Below are positions 1-17,600 of a stretch of DNA of 64,000 nt, one piece after another (positions within the stretch are counted from its first letter, which is position 1; each line of letters begins with the position of its first letter). Below the pieces are notes generated by a model, which ran no database searches, was not told where the DNA came from, and saw only the letters and a list, made by a program, of their open reading frames with translations. This DNA is from Piromyces finnis (lineage: Eukaryota; Neocallimastigomycota; Neocallimastigomycetes; Neocallimastigales; Neocallimastigaceae). The stretch covers positions 202,501 through 266,500 of the forward strand of contig MCFH01000009.1 in NCBI GenBank assembly GCA_002104945.1, written 5' to 3'. Both the position numbers and the translations under genes were made by a program.

Positions 1-792
1 GAACTTTTATTTAATTTAAATTTTTTATATTTTAATTTTTTTTTTTATTAAAGCATTTTAATAAAATTTTAATTTGATGCATATTTTTTTTGGTATTTTT
101 TTTTATTTATTGGTATGTAAATCTAAATTATAATTATAATTTATGGGAGATGAATTTAAGATTATATTAAAAAATTTTCAAGTGTAAAATCAAGTACTAA
201 AATACTAAAAAAATATATTATAATTCAAGTAGTAGTACTATACTAAAAAAATATATTATAATATTAAAAAAAAAACATTCTTCTTTACACCTATTATGAA
301 AAATAAAAAAAAAACCTTGGTACATTTTAAAATTAATTTCTATTAGTTTTATTTATTTTTAAATATATTAATAAATATACATTATTTGTTTGTTTATATT
401 TTTAAACTTATCGTTGATTAAGCTTGTTAATCATAAACTATTAAACAATAAATTATGATAAATGTTTTTTTTTAAAGAAATACTATAATAACCTTATTTT
501 TATAATATAAGAGAAATTAGATTTCTTTTGAATTTTAAATATGAAATATCAATTAGAATAATGTTTTGATTTTGATTTACATTATTGATTTTTTTTATCT
601 ATTAACTTTATAAAACGTTAATATGTTCGTTTTATATTTATTTTATCGTTATCATTGAATTATTATTACTTTAACATTAAAAGTAATACTCTATTGGTTA
701 AATTATTAAACTATATATATATAAAAAAAATGTTAAATTTTCCCTTATAAAGGAATCCACAAACTTAAATTTATTCAATAAATTTAAAATAC
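1..792. other. AT-rich intergenic, 3' of pectate lyase
   Basis: There is no open frame of note on either strand. The sequence is mostly A/T homopolymer runs and short ATTA-type words. The last part is the 3' flank of the minus-strand pectate lyase gene. I see no RNA gene or mobile-element signature. Confidence 0.6.
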
Positions 793-2268
793 TTAGTTTT
801 CTTCAGCTGAATCATCAGCAGAATCTTCATTATTTTCAATTTCAGCATCAACATCTTCAACAGATAATTCAGAATCTTCATCAACATCCTTAATAAATGA
901 TTCAACATCATTAAACATCCAAGTTGGAACCTTATTTATTAAATCGTTAACATAATCAATACTCTTGACAACTTCATAATCATAATATTCAGATGGTTCA
1001 AAAGTTTCAGTAGTGAAGGTAGCATCAGTCCAAGCTGGATTGGATTTACCATTGATAGCATTTTGGGCCATCTTAGTTTTAACCTTTAACTTGAAAGATT
1101 CTTCAGCCATTTTATCAAAATCTAAGTTCTTACCATTGTATTCGGAACCATTATCGTGGAAAGTGTAACCACCATAACTGTAAACAACAATATCATCAGC
1201 AGCTGGAATTTCTTCATTACCTACATAGTTGAATGAATTGTATTCAGAAAGAACATCAGAGTAAACACCTAAACCAATAAAGTATTGTGGGTTGGCATTA
1301 TCATCATGATAATAATTGTCAACAGTAAGGGATGGGTAACCTGGCTTGAAAGTTTCAGCATAGTAATAATTGTTGAAAACATGAACCTTACCGTAACGTA
1401 CACGTGGAAGACGTTCATTACAGTTAACGAAAACATTATTATAAATAGTAACCTTTAAGTGATCACGATCGGTAGTACGACCATCACTGTTACCAATTAA
1501 ACTGGTCTTTTGGTGGTTTTCAAAACGGTTGTTGGAAACAGTAACATAATCAGCACTATTAACAATATCTAAAAGACCATCGTGTAATTCAATGTATTTA
1601 CCGAAAACAAATTGAGTGGTATCAACACCTTTAGCACCATCACTTAAGTAACAGTTATCAATCCAAACATTAGTAGAGTTATGAACAACAATGGCATCAT
1701 ATTCAGCATTCCAGGAACCATGAATACCATCAGTTGGATCCCATTCAGCGAAAAGATCATTTGGAGCTTCAACAGATAAATTCTTTATAATAACATTTTC
1801 GCTTTCCTTGATTTGAATAGACATTTCTTCTAATCTAGAATCATCACCAGTACCAATAATAGTAGTGTTTGGAGTGATTCTAACCATAATTTGAGCAGCT
1901 TGAATTGGAGCACCTTGAAGACGAAGTTCATTAATTTTATTACATTCATCGGTATTTAACCATTCAGAACCATCTTCAGTGAAACAATCAAGGTATTTTT
2001 GGAAAGAAAAACCTGGAACTAATTCTTCAGCAGATAAAATGTGACCATTATCATCTTCAGCACCATTAATTGGTGATTCAATGTAAATAATCTTTGGACC
2101 AGATGGATTACCGTTGTTATTTAAAGCATCTTTTAATTCTTTGTATGAGTTGACGTGATATTCAACACCACCTTCACCACCAGTAGTGTTCTTACCCCAA
2201 CCGATTGGAGAAGTAGCATTAGCAGCAACAGCTAATAATAAACTAAGGTTTAATTTTGAAAATTTCAT
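793..2268 (-). CDS. Secreted pectate lyase, polysaccharide lyase family 1
   Basis: Intronless 491-residue protein. Residues 1-19 form a signal peptide (basic MKFSK, then a Leu/Ala core ending ANA), which fixes the start. The body is a right-handed beta-helix pectate lyase of family PL1: WNAEYDAI (187-193) and HDGLLD (229-234) supply calcium-binding acidic residues, TVSNN (243-247) and HQKTSLIG (252-259) match the family core, and RLPRVRYG (286-293) holds the catalytic arginine. Known family role: beta-elimination cleavage of de-esterified polygalacturonan in plant cell walls, outside the cell. The C-terminus is a highly acidic Asp/Glu/Ser tail of about 40 residues; no dockerin or carbohydrate-binding module is visible, so cellulosome attachment is not indicated. 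The coding region is clearly richer in G+C, with GGT/ACC/AAC-type codons, than its surroundings, which suggests strong expression and is compatible with acquired origin, though composition alone does not show transfer. Confidence 0.93.
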   Translation of the reverse strand: MKFSKLNLSLLLAVAANATSPIGWGKNTTGGEGGVEYHVNSYKELKDALNNNGNPSGPKIIYIESPINGAEDDNGHILSAEELVPGFSFQKYLDCFTEDGSEWLNTDECNKINELRLQGAPIQAAQIMVRITPNTTIIGTGDDSRLEEMSIQIKESENVIIKNLSVEAPNDLFAEWDPTDGIHGSWNAEYDAIVVHNSTNVWIDNCYLSDGAKGVDTTQFVFGKYIELHDGLLDIVNSADYVTVSNNRFENHQKTSLIGNSDGRTTDRDHLKVTIYNNVFVNCNERLPRVRYGKVHVFNNYYYAETFKPGYPSLTVDNYYHDDNANPQYFIGLGVYSDVLSEYNSFNYVGNEEIPAADDIVVYSYGGYTFHDNGSEYNGKNLDFDKMAEESFKLKVKTKMAQNAINGKSNPAWTDATFTTETFEPSEYYDYEVVKSIDYVNDLINKVPTWMFNDVESFIKDVDEDSELSVEDVDAEIENNEDSADDSAEEN

Positions 2269-5200
2269 TTTATTTATTTAATTTATTCTTTAAAATGGAA
2301 AATATATCAAATATATAAATAATATTTTATTTCAAAAAATAAACATAAAGAAATTAATGTCTTATTGATATTTTTATTATATTATTATAAAAGATTCAAT
2401 TATATACAATATTTAAATTTGATATAAATTCTTACTCTTAAATTATTTTTTTTTTTATTTTGTATATATATAGTTAAATAAATAGGGAATAATTAAAGTA
2501 GAATTATAATAAAAAAAGGAAACTTAACTATTTATATGAAATAAAAATATTAGAGTTCTTATTAAGTAATATGATATAATATATAATGATATAATAATAT
2601 AAATGAATTTATTAAAACTTGTTTTATTGAAAGAATGTAACATTTTAAATTAAATGAATATATTTCAAAACCAATAAATTTTATTTATAATATTTTAATT
2701 TAAAAAAAAATATATATATATATTTTCTATTAAAATTTGCATTTAATAATAAAGTTTAAGGATGATTACATTCATTTTTTCATTTGTAAATTATTAATAT
2801 ACGATGTTACAATAAACTGTTAATAATTTAATTAAAATTTATTATTATTCATAATATAATATATAACTTAATATATTATTTAATATAACATATTTTATAT
2901 CTTTTTTATACTATAAAAAAGAAATTTAAAAAATGAATAATAAAAAAATTTTACAATTAAATCCAACATTGAAATAAGAAAAAAAAAAAAAAAAACGAGC
3001 TACCTTATTTATGAACCTTAAAATATAATAGAATAGAATAGAATAAAATATTATTAAAGATTAGAAATTATATATAATTTTAATAATATTTAAAATTAAA
3101 ATTTGATATTATATTATTTGAAACTATTTATATCAAAAAAAAAAAATAAATAAATAAACAATGAAAATAATCGATAATTAAATCTTAGTATATAATATAT
3201 TTTAATAAATTATATGTTACAATATAATTTCTGTTTTTTTGATTTTTTTTATTCCATAAATATATAAATCATATTAAAAAAAAAAAAAGGACTAAATATG
3301 AAATTGAAAAAATTATATAATATTCTGTAATACTATGATATCATCAATAATATTAATTAAAATTTAAAAATTAATTATTTCAATAACCTTATTTACTATT
3401 AAAAATTTTATAGCTAAATTAATAATTACAGAACCTATTAACACAATATATATAATAAGATTCAACATTTTTCCATTGAATAAAAAATGTCCTCCTTTAA
3501 TTATAAAATTTAATTACCAACACCAACAATAAACATTTTCGGAATATTATATTTTATATTAATTAATATTCCATTGTTTTTTATAATAAATAATGTTTCA
3601 ATTATTACAAAATTTTTAATTAATATAAAGAAAAAAAAAATTATGTTATAAAATAAAGTTTATAATGAAATGAAACAAAATAAATCAATAAAAATGTAGA
3701 GTAAAACCTAAAATACCAAAAAAAAAAAAAAAAGCCTTTTTTTGTTTCCTATAATATATTATTTATAATATTATATTATAATTATAACTAACACTTTTCA
3801 AATTGAAAAAAAAATACTTTTTTCATCTTATAAAAAAATTTAACATTTATTAATACACAACCAAAGATTTTCTTATATTACACAAAAAATACTGCCTATA
3901 TTTAGTATTTCTTTAATGAAAGGGAGATATAATTCTATTAACCATTTCCTTTTATTAATTTTTTCAGATGAATGGTGGAATAGCCTAATATAACTATAAT
4001 ATATATTTTCAAAAAGTAAAATAAATATATTATGAATAAAATACTTTATATAGATAATTTATTAATCTTTTTTTTTTTCACACTATTCTTTTATCATAAT
4101 TTAATTTTATAATTAATTAAAATAAAATTAATTATAATTATTTCCTATATATAAAATATGAATAATAGTTGTTATACTTTATAAAACAATAGTATATTTA
4201 AAAATTAAATAAAAAAAAATTACCTTTTAAAAAGAATTAAAAATGTATCCCATCTAGAAATTTAATATTCATTTTTATATCATAAATATACTTATTATGG
4301 AAGTTCTATACAAATCTAGAAAAAATAAAATTTTTCAAAGACTCCTTTTACTACTTTTTTAATCAAGCTTATATATATGTTACGTTTACATCTTTTAATG
4401 TTTTTAGTTTGATATAATAAGAATAAGTATAGACAATAAATATTATTTTATTTCTATATTTGTTTCATTCTAGAATTTTTATTTATTTTTTACTTTTACT
4501 TTCAATTGACAGTTTAATCAAGCACAAATATAATAATCTGAAACGTCTAATAGCCAAACATATAATATTTATTATTATATAATAATATATTATAATTTAT
4601 TATAATTAATAAGATTTTATATTATACATATAAAAATAATATATTGGGACTATTTTCAGAAAAAACAATAAAACTTTAATTATATTTTAATTAATTATTC
4701 CATTAGTCGCTATTTATAAAAATTTATAAATATGGAAGAATATTGTTATACCATTAAATTACTAATATTTTGTGTTTAAGCCATGCTAAAAGTAATAAAA
4801 TTATTGGAACATTTTTCATTTATTTTATGAAAGTATGTTATATAAACGACAATATATTATATAATATATTATATGTTATATATCATATATTGTTAAAATT
4901 ATAAAATAATAAAAAATATTGTTAAGACGACTATGTAATATAAGCAAGAAATAAAGGGTAAATAATATTGAGAAGAAAGGAAAAAATTAAAATAGTTTTG
5001 ATAAAATATGCCACTATAAAATATATTATTTTTATTTACTCTTATCTCTACTATCTTTCTAAAACATAATTTAATAACTTGTGTAAAATTAAAAAAAAAT
5101 GTGTCTAGATTTAAAAATTAATTTTAATAATAAATTAAATTGCTACATTTTTTTCCATTCAAATAAATCTCAAAAAAATTGAAATTAATAAAAATAAAGT

Positions 5201-6810
5201 TATTTTAATATTATTAACATTTAAATTAAAAATAAATTAAATTTTTTATTTTAAAATAATAGTTAAAAAAAAGAATTTACAATCTAAAAACTAAAATCAA
5301 TATCAATATATATATAATTAATATATTTTAAACAGAAAGAAAAAAAAAAAGAACATATAAAACATGGGGGAAATTTATATTATTAACAGAATTATGTTTA
5401 TTATAAAATAAGAAAAGTGGAAATTATTAAATTAATAATGATTAATAATGATTAATAATGAATAACTATTCTCACTAAAAAAAAAAAAAAAAAAAGAATA
5501 CCAATAATTAATAGCATGCTTTTCAATTAAAAAAAATGATAAAATTTGAAGAAATTGTTGTTAATCTAGACATTCTAATTATATATATATATTATTTTTA
5601 TATTTATTTTATACTATATGCAATGATTAATAATAAAAAATATATATATTTATTTCCATTCTTTTTCACTATGATGTATCCCCTTTAACATTTATTTCTA
5701 ACAATTAATATTAATTTAAAAGTGAATAGTATAGAAATAAAACTATTAAAAATAATTAATTATTGAGAAAACTAATTATAAAATGTTTTATTTTGTTTTA
5801 TTTTTTAAACCTTTATATTATTTATTATTAAGGTTAATGAACCATGTTCTTATAGTTAATATAACTTTATTATAATATAAAATGAAATTTTGTTTTAATT
5901 TTCAAAATTGTATTATAGAATAAGGTTATTCTTATTTGTCATGGAAATTAAATTTCATATTGAAATTGTTTTATATTAAAACATACAAAAACAAATAAAA
6001 TAAAATAAAAAAACTTGCCGTTAGATATTAAAAAAAAATTAAATTTAATAATAAAAAAAATTGTTTTGTTCTATTTAAATAAAATATATATTATCAATAA
6101 TTAATATATTAAGATTATTTAAAAAAAAAGTTTATATTTAATATTCTTAATCATTATTTATTTTATTATCAACAACTAATAAGTAAGGAAGGAAGGAAGG
6201 AAAAATACTAAAATATACATTGAAATAACAATAACAACATAAAAAAGTTATTGTTTTGTTATTTTATTTAAATACTTTATTTGAAGAATTTTTTTAAAGT
6301 AAAATAGGAATTAGAATTAATATCTTATATATCATTAACTAATAAGAGTCAATATATAAATTAAATTACAAATAATTTATCTTTTTGATAGATATATACC
6401 ATCAATATTGTTAAAATATATAAACATTTTAAGATTTTCAATACATTGCATATAAATCTACTATATTACGTATACATTGTTTATTTTGACATTTATATTA
6501 GGAACTATTATACTATTATTGCATTTCTTATTTAATTCTTATGATTTAACATTTTATTCTTTTTATATATTTAATTATTATTTCATATAAATATGATCTA
6601 GTCTTTTTTTACACCTTTTTATTGTAATCTGAGTTTATAAAGTTTATTTTAATTCAATAAATAGAAATATAAAAAGTATAATGGAGGCAATGAAATATTT
6701 ATATTAAAAAAAATATGTTGTATAAAACTATATTTCAAATTCATTTTCAAATAAATGATAAAATATTTATATTCAATAGAATTACCAATTTAATAATAGT
6801 TTAGTATTAT
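2269..6810. other. Long AT-rich intergenic region
   Basis: About 4.5 kb upstream of the pectate lyase with no credible coding frame on either strand. It contains poly-A and poly-T runs of about 10-18 bases, short (TA)n tracts and small tandem words such as the GGAA repeat near 6186-6201. I recognise no tRNA, rRNA or retroelement. The portion next to 2269 presumably holds the pectate lyase promoter, but no element stands out. Confidence 0.55.
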
Positions 6811-6812
6811 TA

Positions 6813-6847
<35 letters not shown>

Positions 6848-6848
6848 G

Positions 6849-6898
<50 letters not shown>

Positions 6899-6899
6899 G

Positions 6900-6947
<48 letters not shown>

Positions 6948-7013
6948 TATTATGTTTATTATTATTATTATGTTTATTATTATTTTATTATTATTATGTT
7001 TATTATTATTATG

Positions 7014-7045
<32 letters not shown>

Positions 7046-7185
7046 GTTTATTATTATTATTAATTATTATGTTTATTATTATGTTTATTATTATTATTAT
7101 GTTTATTATTATTATGTTTATTATTATTATTAATTATTATGTTTATTATTATTATGATTATGATTATGTTTATTATTATTAACAA
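6811..7185. repeat. (ATT)n microsatellite with GTTT interruptions
   Basis: About 370 bp of TTA/ATT trinucleotides broken at intervals by ATGTTTATT. The long Ile/Tyr/Leu-only frames through it are products of the repeat, not genes. A shorter related tract lies at 7377-7420. Confidence 0.95.
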
Positions 7186-7613
7186 GCTAGTTTTACAGTA
7201 CTAGAGAGTTATTACACAAAATGTATATGTTTATGAAGTCTTTCATTTATTATATGAAAATTTTCATTACATTTATATCATACATATAACAAATATATTA
7301 CATTATTATGCTACATTATTCTATTACATTATTTCAAATACATATTATTACATTATAATTTATAATGTATTACATGATTATTATTATTATGTTTATTATT
7401 ATGATGATGATGATGATTAAATTTTATTATTTTTTATATTTTATTATATTTTTTATTATTTATTTTTATTAAATTTACATGATTAGATTAATCTTTTTTT
7501 TTTTTTAATTATAAATATTATTGATTGTATTTTTCATGTTTTTTTTTTTTTTTAAGATAGTTATACATTAAAATAAATAAATTACTTCTATTAATTTCAA
7601 AAATTTTTTTTTT

Positions 7614-10520
<2,907 letters not shown>

Positions 10521-13500
10521 TATTAATTATTATATATAAGATACTTTAAATTTAAAATAAATTAAAAATGAAGAAAAAAAAATGAAAAAAGTAAAAAAAA
10601 CTTTCCTTTGAATATATATAATTAATTTAAAATTAAATTTTAAACTTTTGGTATATATTAATTATATTGGTAATTTAAATAATATATAATATAATGGATT
10701 ATACAAGATGAATATAAAATGAAAAGGTAAAATTATAAATAATTATTTACTAAAAGATTATTATAAATAATAATAAATATAATATGGATTTATATTGAAT
10801 TTATTTAAATTATATAATAAACAAATTGGCAAGTTTTTTTTTTTTTTTAATAGCTTAATTTTAAAATTATTTTTATAAAAGATTTCATTCCCCAAATTTC
10901 AAATTCTATTTTATATATATATTTATTAGCAAAAAAAAAAAAAAAAAAAAAAAAAAAGAGTTAATTTTAGAAATTTACTATTAAGCAAAAAAAAAAAAAA
11001 GTTGATAATAGAACTATATTTATTCGCTAATTATTATTTAATCCTTCAAAAAAAAAAAAAAGGAATTATGATAAGAATAATAATAATTTTACATTAATAA
11101 ATTGATAAATAATATAATAATATAATTGTATGTCTATATACTTTTATTATTTTGAAATGAATTTCAGTAAAAGAAAATAAATAATAAAATAAAAGTACGA
11201 ATAATTTTAATTTAAAAATGTTTGAGATTTACTTTATAAAAGTTTTTTTTTTTTTTTAATTTAAAATTTTAGAAAAGTTTATGTTTTGTTGAATTTTGTT
11301 TTTTTATTTACATTTTTATTTAACTTTTTCTGTTAATTATTTCTTTCCTTTTTTTTTTTAGTTTTTACTTTTATTATCTTTTTTTTTTTTTAATTTCTAT
11401 CCATTTTGTGTTATCGCTTTTTTTTTTTTATCTTTTTTTTATCTTTCTTTTTTAATATAATTTTTTTTTTTTTTTTTGGTTATTTTAATTTTTTATGGAT
11501 GATGTTGGGTATGGTTACACGTACATTACCACGATTTTTTTTTTTTGATTTTATGTATTTTTTATTGATTGATAAAATTTATATTTAATATAATTTATTT
11601 TATCTCCTATTTAATTTATTATTGCATAAACGTTTTTTTCTGTTTTTATAAACATTTCTCAAAAGTGTTTTTATTTTTTATTATATATATAATAGATAAT
11701 AGATATATTTTTATATTTTTATGTACAATAAATAAAAATCAAATTTTTATAGTACTATTTTAGATAGATAGATAATGTATTAATAATGTAAAAGAGTTTT
11801 GTACAAAAAAAGGTTATATCTTTTTAAATTAATTTTCTATCAAAAATCTAATCTTTTGGATAAAATAAACTAAAAATATTTTTCATTTCAATATATTCTA
11901 ATACGTCTTCTTAAAGGTATACAAATACATATAAATATCATTTTATTTTTTAATACTATTCTATAATAATTTATTTTATCTTGCTTATTTTTCAATTATA
12001 AAAAAAATTACTTTATTAAATTTTGTATGTGTGTTGGAGTTGTTTTTTTTTTTTTGTTGTTATCCTATTTATAATAAAATGGCATGACTAAAGTTATTTT
12101 ATATATATTTATTTCACTTTTGTAAATTTAATTGAAATATTTTATCATCAATTGGTTGTAAATATTTCATACAAGGATTTCTTTTCCTATACTACCTTAA
12201 TATATATTTAAAGAAGTATGAATTTTCTATTGTTATTCTTTTTTGAGTTTTCTTTTTCTATATAGATAAAAAACATTGGTGAACCTAAAAAATATAAATT
12301 AATCTTTATGATGAAATAGGAAATAGTGTGAAATTTTGGATATAATTCTTTTTTTTTTTTTACATTATTTAATAAGAATTGATTGATTCGAATAGATGAT
12401 ATATCATAAATTGTCTTTTTATTCTATTATTTCTATTAAATTAAAAGAATTAACTATGAATTCTTTGTATAGATTATTGTAATGTAATCATATATTTTTA
12501 GAAAAAAAAAACTTTTGTCTAAATTAAAAAATTGTTTCAATAGTTTAATAGTAGTTGTAATAACATAACATTCTTATGTATTTTTATATTCCTCTTCTAT
12601 CATTAGTATTTACAAAATATTCCTAATTTTATAAATTCAAAATTTAGTTTGTTTATTTATTATTGCTTGATCCATTTATTATTTCATTATTATTAAACTT
12701 TGATAATTTCATAAACCTTTCAATCATTTTTTTAATAAACTATATCCTAATATAATAGTATTTTTTATATATATCATTATAATCAAATTGTATAAAAAAT
12801 AGAATAACATTTAATGTTTTATTTTATAATTAAATGCTATTTGATTATAATGAGAATAACAAATATTGAATTATATATTATTATATGTTTAAGAAGTGAA
12901 TTAAAGTGTCAAGAATATTGAAAAAAAATAAATAATAAATTTACTAAATATATAATTAAAATTAGTATTTAATTAGAATGAATAGCATTATTTCAATTAT
13001 TAGCTAACGATAGTATAAAATTTTCATGTTTACTATTTATTTTCTTCTTTCCCTTTTAATCCATTAATTATAAACTATTTTATTATTATTGTTCATCATT
13101 CACTTTTTCACCAACGCATAAAATCCTAACCATTTTATTTTATGGTTCATTTCATTTTTTTTTTAAAAAAATAATTTAATTATAATTCTCTAGAGTTTTA
13201 TTGGTGGATTGAATCAATTATTAAATATATTATTTAAAATATTTATTTCAAAATCAATAAAAATTTGTTTTATAATTTGCAAGCAATGCTATTATTGGTT
13301 CTTTTTTGGTGTATCATAATTTCTTTTTTATTGTACTACCTTTTCATAAACTTTAATTACTTTTTTTTTATTTTTAGTGTAACATAAACCTATCAAAAAA
13401 TTAAATTTTTGGATAAATTAATAAATTGTATATATTAAAAATATAATTTAAATATACTAAAAAAGTTTCAAAAAAAGCGATAATTTAGGTTAGTAGAATG

Positions 13501-14464
13501 ACGATTTGGTTGTTGCACCTACTAGCACTGTCACCGTGAAAAAGGAATACACAAGAAATCAATAAATATATTTAATAATAAAAGATAATAAATAAATTAA
13601 AAAAATTAAAATTAAAATTTATTTGTAAAAGTTTTTTTTTTTTTTACATTATAATTTATATTAAATTGTATTAATCATATATTACAAATTAAAAATGAAT
13701 TTTTTCATCTCTATTTTTTATATATTATGTATTAAAATGACCTAAAATTTATTTTTTTTTTCTTTTTAAAAAAAAATAGTAAATAAATAATAAAAAAAAT
13801 AAAAATAAAAAAAAAAATATATATAATAAATATTTATTTTAGTAAATAGCAAAGAGTAATATTATTATAATAATATGACTTCCTATAATAATTTATTATA
13901 TAAATTATAAATTTACTAAAATTGTATTTAAATAAACTATATTTCATAAAAGAAAGAGAAATAATTTATAAATGTAAACACAAGCGATAACTATTCCAAA
14001 TATATAATATTTTGTTATTAAAAAATAATTTTTAATAATCTTTTTTCAGTCTTTTTGTTGATTATATATATATAAATAAATAAATGATTGAATAATAATA
14101 AAAGTTTTTATTATTATATATATTATATATAATGGAATAATATAATTGTTTTCTTTTTTAAAGTGATTAATAAACTGGTTTTATTTTTTATTGTAAAATT
14201 TATTTAATATAGTTGTAAAATAACATTTTAATAAATTCTTCATTTTAGTAATAATAAAGTAAATATTATTTATGATAAGAAATTATTATTAAAAATATTA
14301 AAATTAAAAATTAATATAATAGTAATAAAACAAAAATAAAAATGTAATATAAATAATTAAACATTATTAATAAAACTAATAATATTAATAGCATCATTTA
14401 AAATAGTAATAATAACAACAACAGTAATAATATACTACCAATAAGTAAAAACTACTATTACTAA

Positions 14465-14501
<37 letters not shown>

Positions 14502-14652
14502 ATATATAATTAAAATTAGTACTAAAATTATTAATATAAAATAGTTGAAAGCTAAAAATATTAAAAAAAAAAAAAAAAAAAAATTGTTAAATTTATAATC
14601 ATTTATTTAATATAGAAACCATTTTTCGAATAAAGTATTCTATATTTCATAA
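10521..14652. other. AT-rich intergenic region between divergent genes
   Basis: Separates the minus-strand channel gene from the plus-strand LRR gene. It is dominated by poly-T and poly-A runs and (AAT)n near 14467-14495. Around 13490-13555 is a stretch with noticeably more G and C, including TTGTTGCACCTACTAGCACT, that matches nothing I recognise. A short open frame at 13695 begins like a signal peptide (MNFFISIFYILC) but is 16 codons long. I find no supported gene. Confidence 0.5.
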
Positions 14653-17600
14653 ATGTCATATTATTATAAAAAAAAAAAAAGTAAAATTATAAATGTCAAT
14701 AATATATTAATCATGCAATCTGATTGTGATAGTATAATTTCCTTTTATAAAGGAAGTAATTTAAAATTCAGTAATGAAAATTGTTGTAATTGGTCAAATA
14801 TTCAATGTAAAAATAATAAAATCTACTTATTGTAAGTTATTTATTTATTATATTATTAATATTATTTTCATTTATCAATGTTCTTATTTTTTATAAATGA
14901 TTAACAAAATAAATTTCCCTAATTCACAACAGTCAATATATCAATGATAATAATGAAAAAATTGATTTTTCGACATTTCCAATTCTAGGAGAGCTTACTG
15001 ATTTGTATATTATTATTTTTATACTTAAATATAAATAAATAAATAAATAAGTAAATAAATAAATATTTATTAATTAAACAAAATATTTTAATATATTTAT
15101 AATTAAGAATAATTCAAGGAAAATACTTGTTAGGAGGTTCAGTCCCCACTATATTTTTTAGTCAGCCAAAATTGATGCGATTGTAAGTATTATGAAATAT
15201 TGATTACAATGTCATAATTCATATTTATTTTGATTACAATATTAATACCAAATTAAATTTAGAATATTAGATAACAGCAATATATGGGAAATACCAAATA
15301 TTATAAATTCTGCCAGCTCTAGTTCAATAGAGTCGATGTAAGAAATATGATATAAATTAAAGTGATAATAATAGTATAACTTACATCTTTTTTTTTTTAA
15401 TTATTAAATATTTAGATCCTTAAAAAATAATCTTTTGACGGCATTTCCATATTTTTTACGTAATATGCCTCATTTAAAATCATTGTATGTAAAAGAAAAA
15501 AAAATTAATATTATTACTCTATAAATAATTAATCTTATTATATATTTATAAAATAACTAGGAATATTAGTGAAAATAAAATAAATGAGGAATTAACAAAT
15601 GAAATTAGTCAATTTCCATCTCTAGAAATATTGTAATTATAAAAAATAAAATCATTATATATTATAAATTTAAAATTGGCTTTATATTTAAATTATTATA
15701 TCTTATAAATTAGGAATATATCATCCAACTTTATGACTGGTAGTATACCAGAAATCCCATCAAGTTTAAAAGAATTGTATGAATTAACAAATAGATTGTT
15801 TATAATACTTTAATATAAGCGTATATCATATACTAATAATTTTTTTTTTATTTTATACAATATTATAGATATATTGATAACAATCAATTCTCCTCCCTTA
15901 AATTTTCTTATTCTCAATCTCCAAATTTAGAAATATTGTAATATATCAAATAATTATATATTTAATTAATTGGATAAAAATAAAGGGAATATTAATTGTT
16001 TCATTTCAACATTTATATTTAAATTAGTTCTGGAAATAATAATAAACTTGGTAATGACGCCTTTAAGCTTCTTACAGAATTCCAAAATATGAAAAATATG
16101 TAAGAAATATAATTTCGTTAAATAATAAAAAAGATAAAATATATTGATTTTTTTCTATTTATTTTGTAATGGTTAAACAATAGTTCATTAGAAAATACGG
16201 AGTTGACAGGTATTCCATCATCAATAAACAATTTAAGTAAACTGAGATATTTGTATGTATTTATTATTTTTTAAAACTTGTAATATATTTACAATATAAT
16301 AATAATTAATAATTAATTAATAATAATGTTTTATTCTAAATGCATATAATTCAAGGTCATTAAAAAATAATGATATAGATCAATTACCAGAAGAGTTTAA
16401 TGATATAAAATATTTAGAAGAATTGTAATTATTGTTTATCTTTTTTTATAATTATTTTTATTTTTAAAATAATTAAAATATTGATGAAAATCTAAATTAT
16501 TTAATTTAAAAATTTTATTTAGAAATTTATCCGGAAATTCTAAATTAAAAGGAAAAATTAAGAGTGGTGCTGCCATCAGCAAATGTTATTTAAGTCATAC
16601 CGCCGATGTTTGTGTTGAATATAAAAATATATGTAGTTTCAATGATTCTCAAAATATTTGTGGACAAAGTAAAGGCTCTTCTTTACTTTCGAATATGGCA
16701 GTTGTTTTTCTATCCTTAGCCATTATATCATTGCTCATTTATATAATACATTTTCTTTATAAATTAAAGAAAGAAAAGAATAGAATGAAAAACTTTTCTC
16801 GTATGTCAAAAAGTACAAAAGGAAATAGCGAAAGTTTTGCTAATGACAGTTTAGATGTTAATTGTCAATCTTTAAGAAGTAAAACAAGTAAAGAAGTAAT
16901 TAATACTATTAATGAAGCAGTAAGTCATTTAAATTCTAAGAGTGATTCTAAAACTAGAAGCGCTGAAATTGCATTTTCTAATGGTATGAAAATAGTAGGT
17001 TCAGCAAATGAAGCCTTCAATTTGGCAAAAGATAGAAATCAAAAACCTCAGTTAAAAGAAATATTTAAAGATATTGATAGTCTTGATGGTGAAATTACAG
17101 ATCATTTATTTGTAAATCTAGAACGTGATGATAATCAAATCTCAAATAATAGTAATGATAATAATTTTAAAAACAATAATCAATATCCTTCTTTAAGTCG
17201 ATCTGTAATATCAAATCCCTGTACTTCATCTGAAGCTATAATACCACAAATAATAAATTATTCATTACCCAGAAATAATAATATAAGGAATATTATGCTT
17301 ACAAATACTTCAAATGCTTTAATGAATAATAATAATATGAATATGAACATGAATATAAATAATGGAATTACAAATAATAATAATAATAATAATTTAGATT
17401 TCAGAAATAATAGTAAAACTAACAATAATCATTATAGCAAAGTGAATTCAAGTACTCCTTATAACTCAATTGAGATTAAGACTAAGTTACTTCCCCGTTC
17501 TATATTGGCTAATTCTTCAGAATTTATTAATAATAATAATATGAACATTCTTAAATTGAATGCAAGAGATACTGTTATGCCCGGTGTTCGTAAAGATAAT

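Noticed and set aside
6846-7182. Open frames of Ile/Tyr/Leu only
   Set aside because: They are translations of the (ATT)n repeat and have no coding features.
11406-11763. Phe/Ile-rich plus-strand frames
   Set aside because: Poly-T composition; no start context, no conserved residues.
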